DNA of 64,000 bases from JAKPCT01 sp029553165. Its GTDB lineage: Bacteria > Bacillota > UBA4882 > UBA8346. Of this stretch, positions 55,541 to 64,000 are shown piece after piece (positions within the stretch are counted from its first letter, which is position 1; each line of letters opens with the position of its first letter). The DNA is taken from the NCBI GenBank assembly GCA_035359995.1, contig DAORZT010000002.1, positions 1 through 64,000 on the forward strand, written 5' to 3'. Position numbers and translations under genes: made by a program. The notes beneath the pieces are model-generated. The model did not search any database. It was not told the origin of the DNA and was given only the letters and a program-made list of their open reading frames with translations.

Positions 55541-56005
55541 ATGGAATCAAATCTATTAATTTGTGAACAGTTTACAATCGTCGGTCAGCTTACTCAGATT
55601 GAAAATTCATCACCAGAAAGTACTCGCCAGGCAATTAGCGCTGCTTGGGGAAATTTCTTTACCAACAATCTTCTTACCAAGATACCCAATCAAGTTAATC
55701 CTGGAGTTATCTATGGTATCTACACCAACTATAAGTCGGACTTCCATGGTCCGTATGATCTTATAATCGGTTCTCCGGTTACTGTTGTCGATCAGGTTCC
55801 AGCGGGCTTAGTAAGCCTGACTGTCCGCGCATCAAAGTATAAAGTCTTTACTGCCAAAGGACCGATGCCGATGGCGTTGGCCCAAACCTGGAACGATATC
55901 TGGAACTCAGGCTTAAAGCGTGCTTATCAAGTTGACTTTGAAGTATACGATCATCGTTACCAACAACCCACTCCTGAAGTAGATGTCTATATCTCTATAC
56001 CCTAA
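55541..56005 (+). CDS. GyrI-like effector-binding domain protein
   Basis: A 154-residue protein matching the GyrI-like/AraC effector-binding domain: two SHS2 repeats, with EQFTIVGQLTQIE near the start, GPYDLIIGSPVTVVDQVPAGL near 70 and YQVDFEVYDHRY near the end. It has no DNA-binding part. Such domains bind hydrophobic drugs or ligands and may titrate or hydrolyse them. AAGGAG precedes the ATG. Operon with the VOC gene and probably a ligand defence unit with the WYL regulator. Confidence 0.82.
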   Translation: MESNLLICEQFTIVGQLTQIENSSPESTRQAISAAWGNFFTNNLLTKIPNQVNPGVIYGIYTNYKSDFHGPYDLIIGSPVTVVDQVPAGLVSLTVRASKYKVFTAKGPMPMALAQTWNDIWNSGLKRAYQVDFEVYDHRYQQPTPEVDVYISIP

Positions 56006-56017
56006 TTGATGATCAAA

Positions 56018-56040
56018 AGGGGCTGCTTAAAACAGCCCCT
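56018..56040. terminator. Terminator between convergent genes
   Basis: AGGGGCTG pairs with CAGCCCCT around seven bases. On the minus strand it is followed by TTTTGATC, so it mainly serves the sugar nucleotidyltransferase gene that ends at 56045; the plus side lacks a T run. Confidence 0.7.
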
Positions 56041-56044
56041 GATC

Positions 56045-58522
56045 TTATTCAAGTTGTAACTCATTGATCCGGTTCATGTAGATCCGGGTCAAGGCATCCG
56101 CCTCCTCACTGGTATTAGCCTCCGAGTAGATTCGAAACACCGGCTCTTCCGCATCCGGTAATACCAAAGCCCAGCCTTGATCGTGAAATACTTTAAGTCC
56201 GTCGGTCATCTCTACTTGACGTTCTTTATTCTCCTCGAACAAGTTACGCATAATCCGGCCTTTCTGCTCCCAGGGACAATCCACTTCCTGATAGCTTCGT
56301 TCTACTGGAGGGATTAACTGTTTTGCTTCCGAAAGCGACAGCTGTTCTCTGGCTAACAATTCCAAGAGTTTCAACATGCTAAAGATCGCATCGAAATGCG
56401 GCAAATAGGAGCCTTGTCCATCCAAAGCCGGAAAGAGGCGTTCCTGGACCATCTTCTCCATCAGTGAGCGTGGCGTCGCCTTGGTTCTGATTACTTTGCC
56501 GTGGAACTCCTTGGCTAAACTTTCAATAAAATGTGGTGCGGTAACCTGAACCGGTACTGCTGCCTTAGGATGATACTTCAAAACCTGGAATGCCAGGAGC
56601 GCGGTTAATTGTTCTTCTTTGAGAATTTCGCCATTCTCATCAATTACGATTAAACGCTCGGCATTGTTATCAACTATTACACCCAAATCCGCCCGATTGT
56701 TTTTAATTGCCTCTGTAACCTGCGAGAGCGTTCCTAACAGTTCTTTGAGCGTCCGGGGCCGACTCCGGTTGACCTCATCACCACAGTCAATCACCTGACA
56801 ACCTAACTCCTCAAACAATCCGGGAAGAATCACCGACAGGCTGCTCGGTTCAAAAACTGCAGCAATCTTAAATTTACGATTGATAATTAACTCTTTGAGC
56901 TCCGGACTTAATCCTCCCTCCAAGTAGGGATTGATTAACTGCGGTACAAACATTAATTCGCCCATTGCATCCGAAGCAACCCGCGGAAAATCTTCGCTGA
57001 AGTAACTGTTTTCCAACGAACGTTCGGTGGCTTTATCAATATTCAGACCATGTTCATCAAAGAATTCGATTAAAATTCCTTCATGGTCATGCGGGTTAAT
57101 CCGTAAATGAACTCCCCCTTTAACTCCCAAAGCTACCAGGGCATATCTGGTAACCGGAGTTGCCATCGTCCCCAAGTCATAAACATCTACTCCGGCTGCC
57201 AATAAACCCGAGATTAAAGCCCGTTTAAAAACACGGGAGCCTTTAAAATTATCCGAACTGACCACCGCTTTTGAACCCGGTTTTAGATGGGATCCGAATA
57301 CTGCGCCAAACTTGGCAACATGCTCCGGAGTGATCTCCTGATTCACAGTACCACTGATACCGGAGTTTCCAAAGAGACTCCGTGCGCTCTTTTTGGCCCA
57401 AATCAAGCTTTCATTTAATGTAGTGCCACTGTCAATCTCTTTATCCGGCCAGATTTTAACCTGCGACTTGATTATCGTCTTGACTCCCAGCGATACTCCT
57501 TCTCCCAATACCGCCCCCTCAAAAATATAGTTCTTCCCTTTTAAATGATTATGGTGACAAAGAATTGAACCGCGGATTTCAGAGTCAGGACCAACATAAC
57601 AATGATCCCAGAGAATTCCCCGTTTGATGCTTGACTGTTCCCGGACGATTCCATAGTCTCCAATCACCGTAAAAGACCCGACCTTTGATTGGGATTCGAC
57701 ACGACAGTAGCTCCCCAGTAAAGCCGGCGCTTCAATCTCCGCATCAGGAGCAATTTCGGTCATTTCACCAACCCAAACTCCCGGTTTGATCTCGGTACCC
57801 GGGATTGTGATATTAGCTTTACCGATCAGCACGTCAGTATGAGCCTGCCGGTATTGTTCCAGATTACCGATATCCGACCAATAACCCGTAGCCACATAAC
57901 CATAGATCGGTTCACCGTTCTCTAATAATTTAGGAAACAAATCTTTACTGAAGTCAAAGGGTTTCCCAGCTTCAAAATAGTTAAAGATCGACGGTTCTAA
58001 AATATAGATCCCGGTATTTACAGTGTCACTGAAGACTTCACCCCAACCCGGCTTCTCCAGGAACCGTTTTACTTCACCGTCAGATCCGGTAATCACGACG
58101 CCGTATTCTAAAGGATTATCAACTTTGGTCAATACCAAGGTTGCCGTAGCTCCTTTTTCGCGGTGGAACTTAACCGCAGCGCTTAGATCGATATCCGTTA
58201 GCGCATCCCCGCTGATAACTAAGAAAGTATCATCCAAATGACGCTCAATATTTTTAACACTCCCGGCTGTCCCCAATGGCTTGTCCTCAATGAAATACTG
58301 CATCTTTAAACCAAAATCACTGCCATCTCCAAAATAGTTTTCAATTGCTTCCGGCAGATAACATAGGGTAACCAGCACGTCATGAAAATCATGTTTTCGC
58401 AACAGATCGATGATGTGCTCCATCATCGGGCGGTTAGCGATGGGGACCATTGGCTTCGGTTTATTACACGTTAAGGGCCTCAGCCGGGTTCCTTTTCCGC
58501 CTGCCATAATTACTGCTTTCAT
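56045..58522 (-). CDS. Sugar-1-phosphate nucleotidyltransferase/phosphomutase-like fusion
   Basis: An 825-residue fusion: a nucleotidyltransferase domain (1-235, MAGGKGTRLRPLT, KPKPMVPIANRPM), a left-handed beta helix (about 245-370), and a phosphomannomutase-like region (about 385-825). In active mutases the serine loop reads TASHNP; here it is LRINPHDHEG near 475, so the phospho-serine is missing. Family members are annotated mannose-1-phosphate guanylyltransferase; substrate unproven. GAGG precedes the ATG. Its start overlaps the end of the GT4 gene, so they form one unit. Confidence 0.85.
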   Translation of the reverse strand: MKAVIMAGGKGTRLRPLTCNKPKPMVPIANRPMMEHIIDLLRKHDFHDVLVTLCYLPEAIENYFGDGSDFGLKMQYFIEDKPLGTAGSVKNIERHLDDTFLVISGDALTDIDLSAAVKFHREKGATATLVLTKVDNPLEYGVVITGSDGEVKRFLEKPGWGEVFSDTVNTGIYILEPSIFNYFEAGKPFDFSKDLFPKLLENGEPIYGYVATGYWSDIGNLEQYRQAHTDVLIGKANITIPGTEIKPGVWVGEMTEIAPDAEIEAPALLGSYCRVESQSKVGSFTVIGDYGIVREQSSIKRGILWDHCYVGPDSEIRGSILCHHNHLKGKNYIFEGAVLGEGVSLGVKTIIKSQVKIWPDKEIDSGTTLNESLIWAKKSARSLFGNSGISGTVNQEITPEHVAKFGAVFGSHLKPGSKAVVSSDNFKGSRVFKRALISGLLAAGVDVYDLGTMATPVTRYALVALGVKGGVHLRINPHDHEGILIEFFDEHGLNIDKATERSLENSYFSEDFPRVASDAMGELMFVPQLINPYLEGGLSPELKELIINRKFKIAAVFEPSSLSVILPGLFEELGCQVIDCGDEVNRSRPRTLKELLGTLSQVTEAIKNNRADLGVIVDNNAERLIVIDENGEILKEEQLTALLAFQVLKYHPKAAVPVQVTAPHFIESLAKEFHGKVIRTKATPRSLMEKMVQERLFPALDGQGSYLPHFDAIFSMLKLLELLAREQLSLSEAKQLIPPVERSYQEVDCPWEQKGRIMRNLFEENKERQVEMTDGLKVFHDQGWALVLPDAEEPVFRIYSEANTSEEADALTRIYMNRINELQLE

Positions 58523-59828
58523 CTTTATCCTCCTTCAAACTTATATCCTGATAGCGACTGAAATCATGCTCTCGATCACGCTCATCCATCATTTTGGCCA
58601 TCTTGATCTCCCGCAGGATCTCTTCATGCATCACCGGTTGCCAGTTGGAGATCTTAAATTCATGCAGAATCTCTTCATAAACATTGATTGTTTGAGTGGC
58701 AATCAAATCCCAATTGTAGACATTGGCGATATCTTGCAAAGCCCGTTCGCGCATCTGCATTGCATGATCGGGATGATCCAATGCCCATAAAATATTGTCA
58801 GCAAGGGAGATTGGATTGTCTGCATAAGCTTTGAGGCCATTGACTCCATGATGGACAATCTCACTTAACCCTCCGGTATCGGAAACGATAATTGGCGTTC
58901 CTGCAGCCATTCCTTCCAAGGCAACAATGCCAAAAGGCTCATACAGACTTGGAAATACGGCAATATCAGCACACTTGTACAATGCATTGCGCGTATTATC
59001 ATCAATATATCCGGTAAAATAGATCCGATTATAAATTCCTAACTGATAAGCCCGGTGGCACAACTCGTCGAGATAAGCTCCTTTTCCGGCAATGACCAGC
59101 TTAACCTTGGGATTAACCGCCAACACCCGCGGCAAGGCCTCCAAGAGTACTCCCAGCCCTTTCTCACGGACGATCCTGCCAACATGAAAAATCAGTTTCT
59201 CATCAGGAGCGGCATAACGGTTGCGAATCACTGTCGGATCAATCGTCGTTTGATTAAATTCTTCCGGATAGACCCCATTGGCAATGATTCTTAATTTATC
59301 ATCAGGAATCTGGAAGACCCGTTGCAGTTCAGCTCTCATATAGTTGCTGCAACAGATAATGCGCCAGGATTCGTAACCCAGCCACCATTCCACATCACTG
59401 ATATAACGTTGCAGTTGATTGTGAAGCCCATTGTTGCGGCCATATTCAGTCGCATGAATTGTTGATACTAATGGAACTTGCCAGGAATGCTTCAGGCTTT
59501 TGCCTGCAAACGCCGCTAACCAATCATGGGAATGGATAATATCAAAATTCAAACCGGCTATTCTCAATTTATTAGCCTGTTCCATCATATTAATATTGAG
59601 CTGCAGCACCCAGGTCAGAAAGTCGGGTGCTACCGGATTACTCATCGTTACGCGGTAAACCCGGACACCGTCAACAATTTCAAAATCAGGAGCACCTTGG
59701 ACACCACACGTAATAACATGTACTTCTTCACCCTGCTTCGCCATTGCTTTTGACAGATCATAAACATGACGGGCAATTCCTCCGACAATCTTCGGCGGAA
59801 ACTCCCAGCTTAACATTAATACTCTCAA
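58464..59828 (-). CDS. GT4 glycosyltransferase, glycogen/glucan synthase-like
   Basis: About 454 residues with two Rossmann domains. N-terminal MLSWEFPPKIVGGIARHVYDL, SHDWLAAFAGK near 110; C-terminal FHVGRIVREKGLGVLLEAL near 215 and the donor-binding EPFGIVALEGMAAGTP near 300. The last 30 residues are basic and overlap the next gene by 59 bases. The group is often called glycogen synthase-like and pairs with the nucleotidyltransferase fusion in Bacillota. Start TTG 59828 has GAGG eight bases upstream; an ATG at 59834 lies only one base after that site. Confidence 0.83.
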   Translation of the reverse strand: MRVLMLSWEFPPKIVGGIARHVYDLSKAMAKQGEEVHVITCGVQGAPDFEIVDGVRVYRVTMSNPVAPDFLTWVLQLNINMMEQANKLRIAGLNFDIIHSHDWLAAFAGKSLKHSWQVPLVSTIHATEYGRNNGLHNQLQRYISDVEWWLGYESWRIICCSNYMRAELQRVFQIPDDKLRIIANGVYPEEFNQTTIDPTVIRNRYAAPDEKLIFHVGRIVREKGLGVLLEALPRVLAVNPKVKLVIAGKGAYLDELCHRAYQLGIYNRIYFTGYIDDNTRNALYKCADIAVFPSLYEPFGIVALEGMAAGTPIIVSDTGGLSEIVHHGVNGLKAYADNPISLADNILWALDHPDHAMQMRERALQDIANVYNWDLIATQTINVYEEILHEFKISNWQPVMHEEILREIKMAKMMDERDREHDFSRYQDISLKEDKDESSNYGRRKRNPAEALNV

Positions 59829-59956
59829 TTGCATCACCTCTTGCAAAGTTAATTTGATCAGACTTTAATAGAAATAATAATCCCTGCCATTAAAGTTTAG
59901 TGTAACCAGGAATTATATATTTATAACAAATATTTGCCAAAAGAAGAAAAATTAAA

Positions 59957-59991
59957 AAAGCTGCCGCAAAATCGCCTTTTGCAACAGCTTT
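59957..59991 (-). terminator. Terminator after the aminotransferase-reductase gene
   Basis: On the minus strand AAAGCTG pairs with CAGCTTT, with inner GCAAAA/TTTTGC pairing, then a T run. It lies 63 bases past the stop at 60055. Confidence 0.75.
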
Positions 59992-60054
59992 GAAAAATCT
60001 TCCTTTATCTGGAATATGTTTCACGTTAAACCTTTTTGAAATTAATTTCACCAA

Positions 60055-62658
60055 TCAGCCGGCGGCAGTAAATTCTCGGCTTCGGGCTTTCAGTACCGCT
60101 TCCCAGTCTTCAGTGGCCAACGGCCGGTCAAAGCTCCGGAAACCGGCTAATTTGAAACCATGTTTCTCCGCCAACCTTCTGGTATAATCAATCGTATCAA
60201 TATCAATATCAATTCCTAAACTGAAATGTCTATAATCCTGCTCTAATGCCAGCATCATCGTCTCTGACATACAGGCATAAGCTAATCCTTTTTCAAAACC
60301 GAAGTTCCAACCGAAGTCTGGTAAGCCCGGCACAGCAACTACTCCACCATCAATCACCAAAACATCCGGTCTGGCTTCTTTAACCTCCACACTGACATCC
60401 GGTGGACGGGCAACATCGCAGACAACCGCACCAAACTTCAGCATATTCGGCATGATCAAACTATTCACCTGGCTCGTAGCGGTAATCACCACATCAGCGC
60501 GGGGTAAATAATTGGCCAGGTCAACCGTATAAATAACCGGGCTCTCTCCCATAACCAACTCCGCAAACTGTTGATATTCTTCCAGTGGAGCCTCCGGAGC
60601 CGGAATCCGTGGATGATTTTTGACAAACTCAACAATTGCTCCTCCTGTTTGAAGGTCACGGTTGATATGCTGATAAATCTCGGCCGTAACCTTCATCAAC
60701 CGCCGGCGGCTATGCTGTTCATTTTGTGGATTACCGATTAAAATTAATGAATTGACCTTCTCTGCCAGCAGCAATGTACATGCCCTGCCAATTGAACCTG
60801 TCGCCCCAACCACCGCTGCAGTAGTCCGGTCCATTGGGACATTTAACTGTCTTGCTGCTTCGAGAGTAGCTTCGACCGCAGTGGCGACGGTGTAACTATT
60901 ACCTGTGGTAAGCGCAACACCCAGATCTCGGAGATCACGGCCGCCTTTGGTAACAACGGACGTATACGCTCCCAATCCAACTATTTTGGCGCCACGGTTT
61001 TTAGCCAATGTCACGGCAGCACCCAATTCTTTAAGGACCTGTTCTTTCGACATCTCCATCAGCTCTTCGGAAGTCCGGCAAACAGTAATAAACTCACCGT
61101 AAGCTTTCCGTCCCGACTTTGCTGTTATTTGGACCGAAGCGATCGGAAATGGTTCAACCAGGTCGTTCCACCGCCACACAAGATCGCCCAACTGCTTCTC
61201 GGAGAAGAACTTTAATGACTCATCAAACTCAATATAATTTTTTAAGTACAACGGATGAACTAAAAAAGCAAATCGGCCTTCATCTGCTGTATTCAATGGC
61301 TGTATCGGTACCTTCGGGACCGGTATCGTGGCTGAAGTCTTTGGTGGTACAGCTCCAATCAAATGTGATAAGAATGCAGCCGTATTACCTATCGCCAGAC
61401 AGGCGGCCATCCGTTCGATTGCATCCATCGCCTGCCGACATTGCTCCATACTGATATTCAACGGTGGTTCCAGCCTGATCACAGCCGCACCATTAAGTGT
61501 CGGAGCAACTCTTAGTTTTTCAACATTCAATAAGTAACTGGAGACTACCGGTGATAGAAATTCCTGATCGGCAATGATCCCTAACAGACTGTCCGGCAGA
61601 TTATTTTTGGTTACTCCCAGTTCTAATCCCAACATTAACCCTTTACCACGAACATCAGCGATCACATGGGGATACTTGGCCCGGATCACTTGAAGCCGTT
61701 CCAGTAAGTATTCTCCCTTACGGTTAATTTCATTAAGTAACTGTTGATCATTTTGCGTCAATAATTCCAAGACCCGAAGTCCGACTCTGCAAGCTAATGT
61801 ATTTCCGGCGAAAGTTGAAGAATGTTTGAGCGCAAAGTCTTCACAATATGCATCTTCTTGACACAAGACAGCGCCAATGGCTACAATACCGCCACCCAGC
61901 GCTTTGGCCAAAGTGATAATGTCAGGGGTGATTTCATCATATTCCGAAGCAAACATCCGGCCGGTCCGCCCCAGTCCCGTCTGCACTTCGTCAACGATCA
62001 ACAACACTCCGTACTGTTCACATATTTCTTTCGCGGCTTTTATATAACCGGGGGGAGGAATGATGATTCCGCCTTCACCCTGAATCGGCTCGACAATAAA
62101 CGCCGCATAAAAGTCCGGTTTAGCCTGAAGCTCTTGTTTCAAAGCATCAATGTCGCCATAAACAATCCGTTCAAATCCTGGTACCGGCGCTCCAAAACCA
62201 GCTTGATAAGAATCTTTTCCGGTTGCTGATAAAGCGCCTAGGGTCTTACCGTGAAAACTGTTTTCGGTCGTTAAAATACCGGTCCTGCCGGTACGGATTC
62301 GTGCCATTTTAATAGCGGCTTCAACTGCTTCGGCGCCACTGTTAGCAAAAGTTACATATTTTAACCCTTTAGGAGCAATACTGATTAGCTTGCGAGCCAG
62401 TTCCCCAGCCGCATCCAAATACGATGGCTGAATAAAACTTGGCTCCTGACTATCATGCACTTGAATGATAGCATCCCAAATCTCCGGCGGATTAAAACCA
62501 AAAGGAAGGGCTCCGTATGAAGCGATAAAATCCAAATACCGTTCCCCTCGATCGTCAATTAACTCACAGCCCACTCCTCGCTTAAAGACTTTATCCATAT
62601 TTAACTGGTGCAATCTTTTAGCTAGAATAGGATTTACATACTCTGCATATGGATGCAT
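60055..62658 (-). CDS. Class III aminotransferase fused to an acyl-ACP-reductase-like domain
   Basis: An 867-residue two-domain protein. Residues 1-425 are a class III aminotransferase: TFANSGAEAVEAAIKMA near 103, IVDEVQTGLGRTGR (221-234) and the PLP lysine K252 in LAKALGGG. Residues about 455-867 resemble cyanobacterial long-chain acyl-ACP reductase: GLGAYTSVVTKGG, LTTGNSYTVA, NADP loop GATGSIG (618-624), VIDGGVV and ACMSETMML, where C796 aligns with the catalytic cysteine as I recall it. Predicted: acyl thioester reduced to aldehyde, then aminated. GGAGGAAC precedes ATG 62658. Own promoter and terminator, no acyl carrier protein nearby. Confidence 0.8.
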   Translation of the reverse strand: MHPYAEYVNPILAKRLHQLNMDKVFKRGVGCELIDDRGERYLDFIASYGALPFGFNPPEIWDAIIQVHDSQEPSFIQPSYLDAAGELARKLISIAPKGLKYVTFANSGAEAVEAAIKMARIRTGRTGILTTENSFHGKTLGALSATGKDSYQAGFGAPVPGFERIVYGDIDALKQELQAKPDFYAAFIVEPIQGEGGIIIPPPGYIKAAKEICEQYGVLLIVDEVQTGLGRTGRMFASEYDEITPDIITLAKALGGGIVAIGAVLCQEDAYCEDFALKHSSTFAGNTLACRVGLRVLELLTQNDQQLLNEINRKGEYLLERLQVIRAKYPHVIADVRGKGLMLGLELGVTKNNLPDSLLGIIADQEFLSPVVSSYLLNVEKLRVAPTLNGAAVIRLEPPLNISMEQCRQAMDAIERMAACLAIGNTAAFLSHLIGAVPPKTSATIPVPKVPIQPLNTADEGRFAFLVHPLYLKNYIEFDESLKFFSEKQLGDLVWRWNDLVEPFPIASVQITAKSGRKAYGEFITVCRTSEELMEMSKEQVLKELGAAVTLAKNRGAKIVGLGAYTSVVTKGGRDLRDLGVALTTGNSYTVATAVEATLEAARQLNVPMDRTTAAVVGATGSIGRACTLLLAEKVNSLILIGNPQNEQHSRRRLMKVTAEIYQHINRDLQTGGAIVEFVKNHPRIPAPEAPLEEYQQFAELVMGESPVIYTVDLANYLPRADVVITATSQVNSLIMPNMLKFGAVVCDVARPPDVSVEVKEARPDVLVIDGGVVAVPGLPDFGWNFGFEKGLAYACMSETMMLALEQDYRHFSLGIDIDIDTIDYTRRLAEKHGFKLAGFRSFDRPLATEDWEAVLKARSREFTAAG

Positions 62659-62790
62659 TAGTTCCTCCGATCACATAATCTGTAAATTCATCTACGCCTG
62701 TCTCAAACAGTTGCTACGTAGGTTAAAGATAAGGGCTTATCGATTTTTCACCTGTTTCCATGAACTATTGCTTAAACACTCACATAAACC

Positions 62791-62819
62791 AGTTTAGCAC
62801 TTATTGGATCAATGGTCAA
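62791..62819 (-). promoter_or_regulatory. Promoter of the aminotransferase-reductase gene
   Basis: Minus strand TTGACC (62814-62819), 17-base spacer, TAAACT (62791-62796). The leader of about 130 bases to the ATG holds no gene. Confidence 0.55.
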
Positions 62820-62891
62820 CATCTAGCGTTCTCCCTGATTAGTATTACCATATATACTAGAATAATCCATTGAAAATAAGCTTAAAAATTT

Positions 62892-62920
62892 CAGCCAGGC
62901 CTTTGCAGACAACCTGGCTG
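62892..62920 (-). terminator. Terminator after the glucodextranase-C protein gene
   Basis: On the minus strand CAGCCAGG pairs with CCTGGCTG (8 bp) around 13 bases and is followed by AAATTTTT. It lies a few bases past the stop at 62928. Confidence 0.65.
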
Positions 62921-62927
62921 ATTAAAC

Positions 62928-63845
62928 TTACTTGGTATTTTCTGGTTGATTATTTCGTTTCACCCAAAACCAACTGATACTTTTAAAACGTTTTCGGACA
63001 AAGTACCAACAACTACTGATTAAGATGATTAGCAAAATAATTTTTTCGGTCAAATTAATGCCTCCTCTTCGTTTCCCGACCGGTTGCAAAACCGCTAACT
63101 TAGGTGTAGTCTTATCAAAAGACTTCAATTGACTTATTTGGCTATTAGGCCCTGATTTTGGTGCCAGGAGATCCATTATTAAAGGATCAAATTTTTCTGC
63201 AGTACCACCGCCAATAACCCAATCACCTGGTTCTTTGTCAACTTTACGGTAAAAATCATCACCAAACCCGTCATAAGAACCGACAAACACATAATAGTTC
63301 CAGTTTTTATTGGGAATGTCAATTAAGTTTTGAGGAATTTTGGCTCTAATCGTCTGACCGTCACCCAACACTTCCGTTTCAAGCGGACGACATTTCAACG
63401 TACCATTGTCATAAATTAGATATTGGCTATTGCCCCAGCCAACAATCTTTAAACAGATGTCCCAGGCATATTTAGGATTAAATTCTACATTGGCGCCTTT
63501 TTTGGGCAACTTACTGTAACCTTGGTTAGGTATACTATCAATATAAATCCTTAAATTTTGGTGGATGAATCCTTCCGGTGCCATCCATGGGTTAGTTATT
63601 TTACTGAATGTGGTGTCAAAATAGACTGTATCCGCATTCTCCTTCCAGACCCGGAACTGCGTGATATCAAACAAACCCTGATAAGGTTTAAAAGCGACAT
63701 TGTTGGGGTACTGGTAAGTACCATAGCCATGATCATCTCCGACCGGATCTTTCATATCAAAAAAGACCTCGGGATAACCGGCTCCCATTAAAACAACAGT
63801 TAACCCGAAGATCAATATTATCTTTGGCAATTGCTTAATTAACAC
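62928..63845 (-). CDS. Membrane-anchored glucodextranase C-type domain protein
   Basis: A 305-residue secreted protein: signal segment (about 4-24), a beta-rich domain with FDMKDPVGDDHGYGTYQYP, GLFDITQFRVW and NPWMAPEGF, which match the C-terminal module of glucodextranase and related pullulanases (Glucodextran_C), and a C-terminal helix (about 268-285) followed by basic residues, a sorting anchor. The module stands alone, with no catalytic domain. The start GTG 63845 has GGGGGTGG just upstream. Likely a surface sugar-binding or scaffold protein; function unproven. Confidence 0.78.
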   Translation of the reverse strand: MLIKQLPKIILIFGLTVVLMGAGYPEVFFDMKDPVGDDHGYGTYQYPNNVAFKPYQGLFDITQFRVWKENADTVYFDTTFSKITNPWMAPEGFIHQNLRIYIDSIPNQGYSKLPKKGANVEFNPKYAWDICLKIVGWGNSQYLIYDNGTLKCRPLETEVLGDGQTIRAKIPQNLIDIPNKNWNYYVFVGSYDGFGDDFYRKVDKEPGDWVIGGGTAEKFDPLIMDLLAPKSGPNSQISQLKSFDKTTPKLAVLQPVGKRRGGINLTEKIILLIILISSCWYFVRKRFKSISWFWVKRNNQPENTK

Positions 63846-63909
63846 AAAATCCACCCCCAAATAAATTTATGAGTGGAAGTGGATTAATATAACCAAAATA
63901 AAATTCTTG

Positions 63910-64000
63910 TCAAACTTTATTCAGAAAAACTCTGGGTATCCGATCCCCCAGCATACAAGTTACTTCATAGTTTATTGTCCCAAGAATCTGGGCAACATCG
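63910..64000 (-). CDS. alr: Alanine racemase, C-terminal end (partial)
   Basis: The last 29 codons of a minus-strand gene that continues beyond the window. The frame reads DVAQILGTINYEVTCMLGD, then RIPRVFLNKV, stop at 63910. This is the typical end of alanine racemase (AxxLGTINYE, RVPR). Alanine racemase makes D-alanine for cell walls with PLP. Only the C-terminal domain is visible. Confidence 0.85.
   Translation of the reverse strand, partial: DVAQILGTINYEVTCMLGDRIPRVFLNKV

Overview
The window reads as a chromosomal segment of an anaerobic, endospore-forming member of the Bacillota, possibly one with an outer membrane. The evidence is as follows. The block dnaX-ebfC-recR-yaaL-bofA-csfB-yaaO-tmk-darA-yaaR-holB-ricT keeps the Bacillus/Clostridia order and includes the sporulation regulators bofA and csfB. 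A pyruvate:ferredoxin oxidoreductase, a rubrerythrin and a hydrogenase-type small regulator point to anaerobic metabolism. One gene (35578-36609) looks like an outer-membrane beta-barrel, unexpected in a single-membrane Bacillota. TTG and GTG starts with strong Shine-Dalgarno sites are frequent. I cannot name the genus from sequence alone.

Layout. 0.1-1.8 kb: ammonium transporter and PII protein (amt-glnK) under a consensus promoter overlapped by a perfect dyad. 2.1-10.6 kb: the replication/recombination/sporulation block, all on the minus strand. 10.7-14.2 kb: menaquinone-tail genes (hepT, menA), a hydrogenase-type regulator and serS. 14.4-19.8 kb: glucan phosphorylase and nifJ. 20.0-22.6 kb: pyridoxal phosphate synthase (pdxS, pdxT) and a ferredoxin-tailed aldo/keto reductase. 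22.8-27.7 kb: gyrA, rpiA, metF and a eukaryote-type hisA. 27.9-31.1 kb: an AprA-like flavoprotein without its partner, and a membrane pseudokinase. 31.3-38.9 kb (plus strand): ACT protein and UPF0210, a 54-codon orphan, a PadR-HAAS-DUF4097 operon, the beta-barrel gene and a cytosolic GH3 glycosidase.

39.0-48.8 kb is an accessory island. A decayed plus-strand Rhs gene still carries an intact variable C-terminus and a likely immunity gene. An IS21 istB remnant, a DUF2325 gene, small immunity-like genes and a degenerate GT51 transglycosylase follow. A second, minus-strand secreted Rhs/YD-repeat gene, interrupted by two apparent frameshifts, ends directly before a DUF805 membrane protein. Several short decayed reading frames lie between these genes.

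48.9-64 kb returns to housekeeping: htpG, a HEAT-repeat protein, rubrerythrin, a three-tRNA cluster (Ser-UGA, Ser-GCU, Arg-ACG), a WYL regulator with VOC and GyrI-like proteins, and a nucleotidyltransferase/phosphomutase fusion with a GT4 glycosyltransferase. Then come an unusual fusion of a class III aminotransferase with an acyl-ACP-reductase-like domain, a membrane-anchored glucodextranase-C-type protein, and the 3' end of an alanine racemase at the right edge.

The most striking candidates for something undescribed are the aminotransferase-acyl reductase fusion (predicted to make a fatty amine in one polypeptide), the two Rhs toxin/immunity loci, and the outer-membrane-type barrel whose ribosome binding site lies in an inverted repeat.
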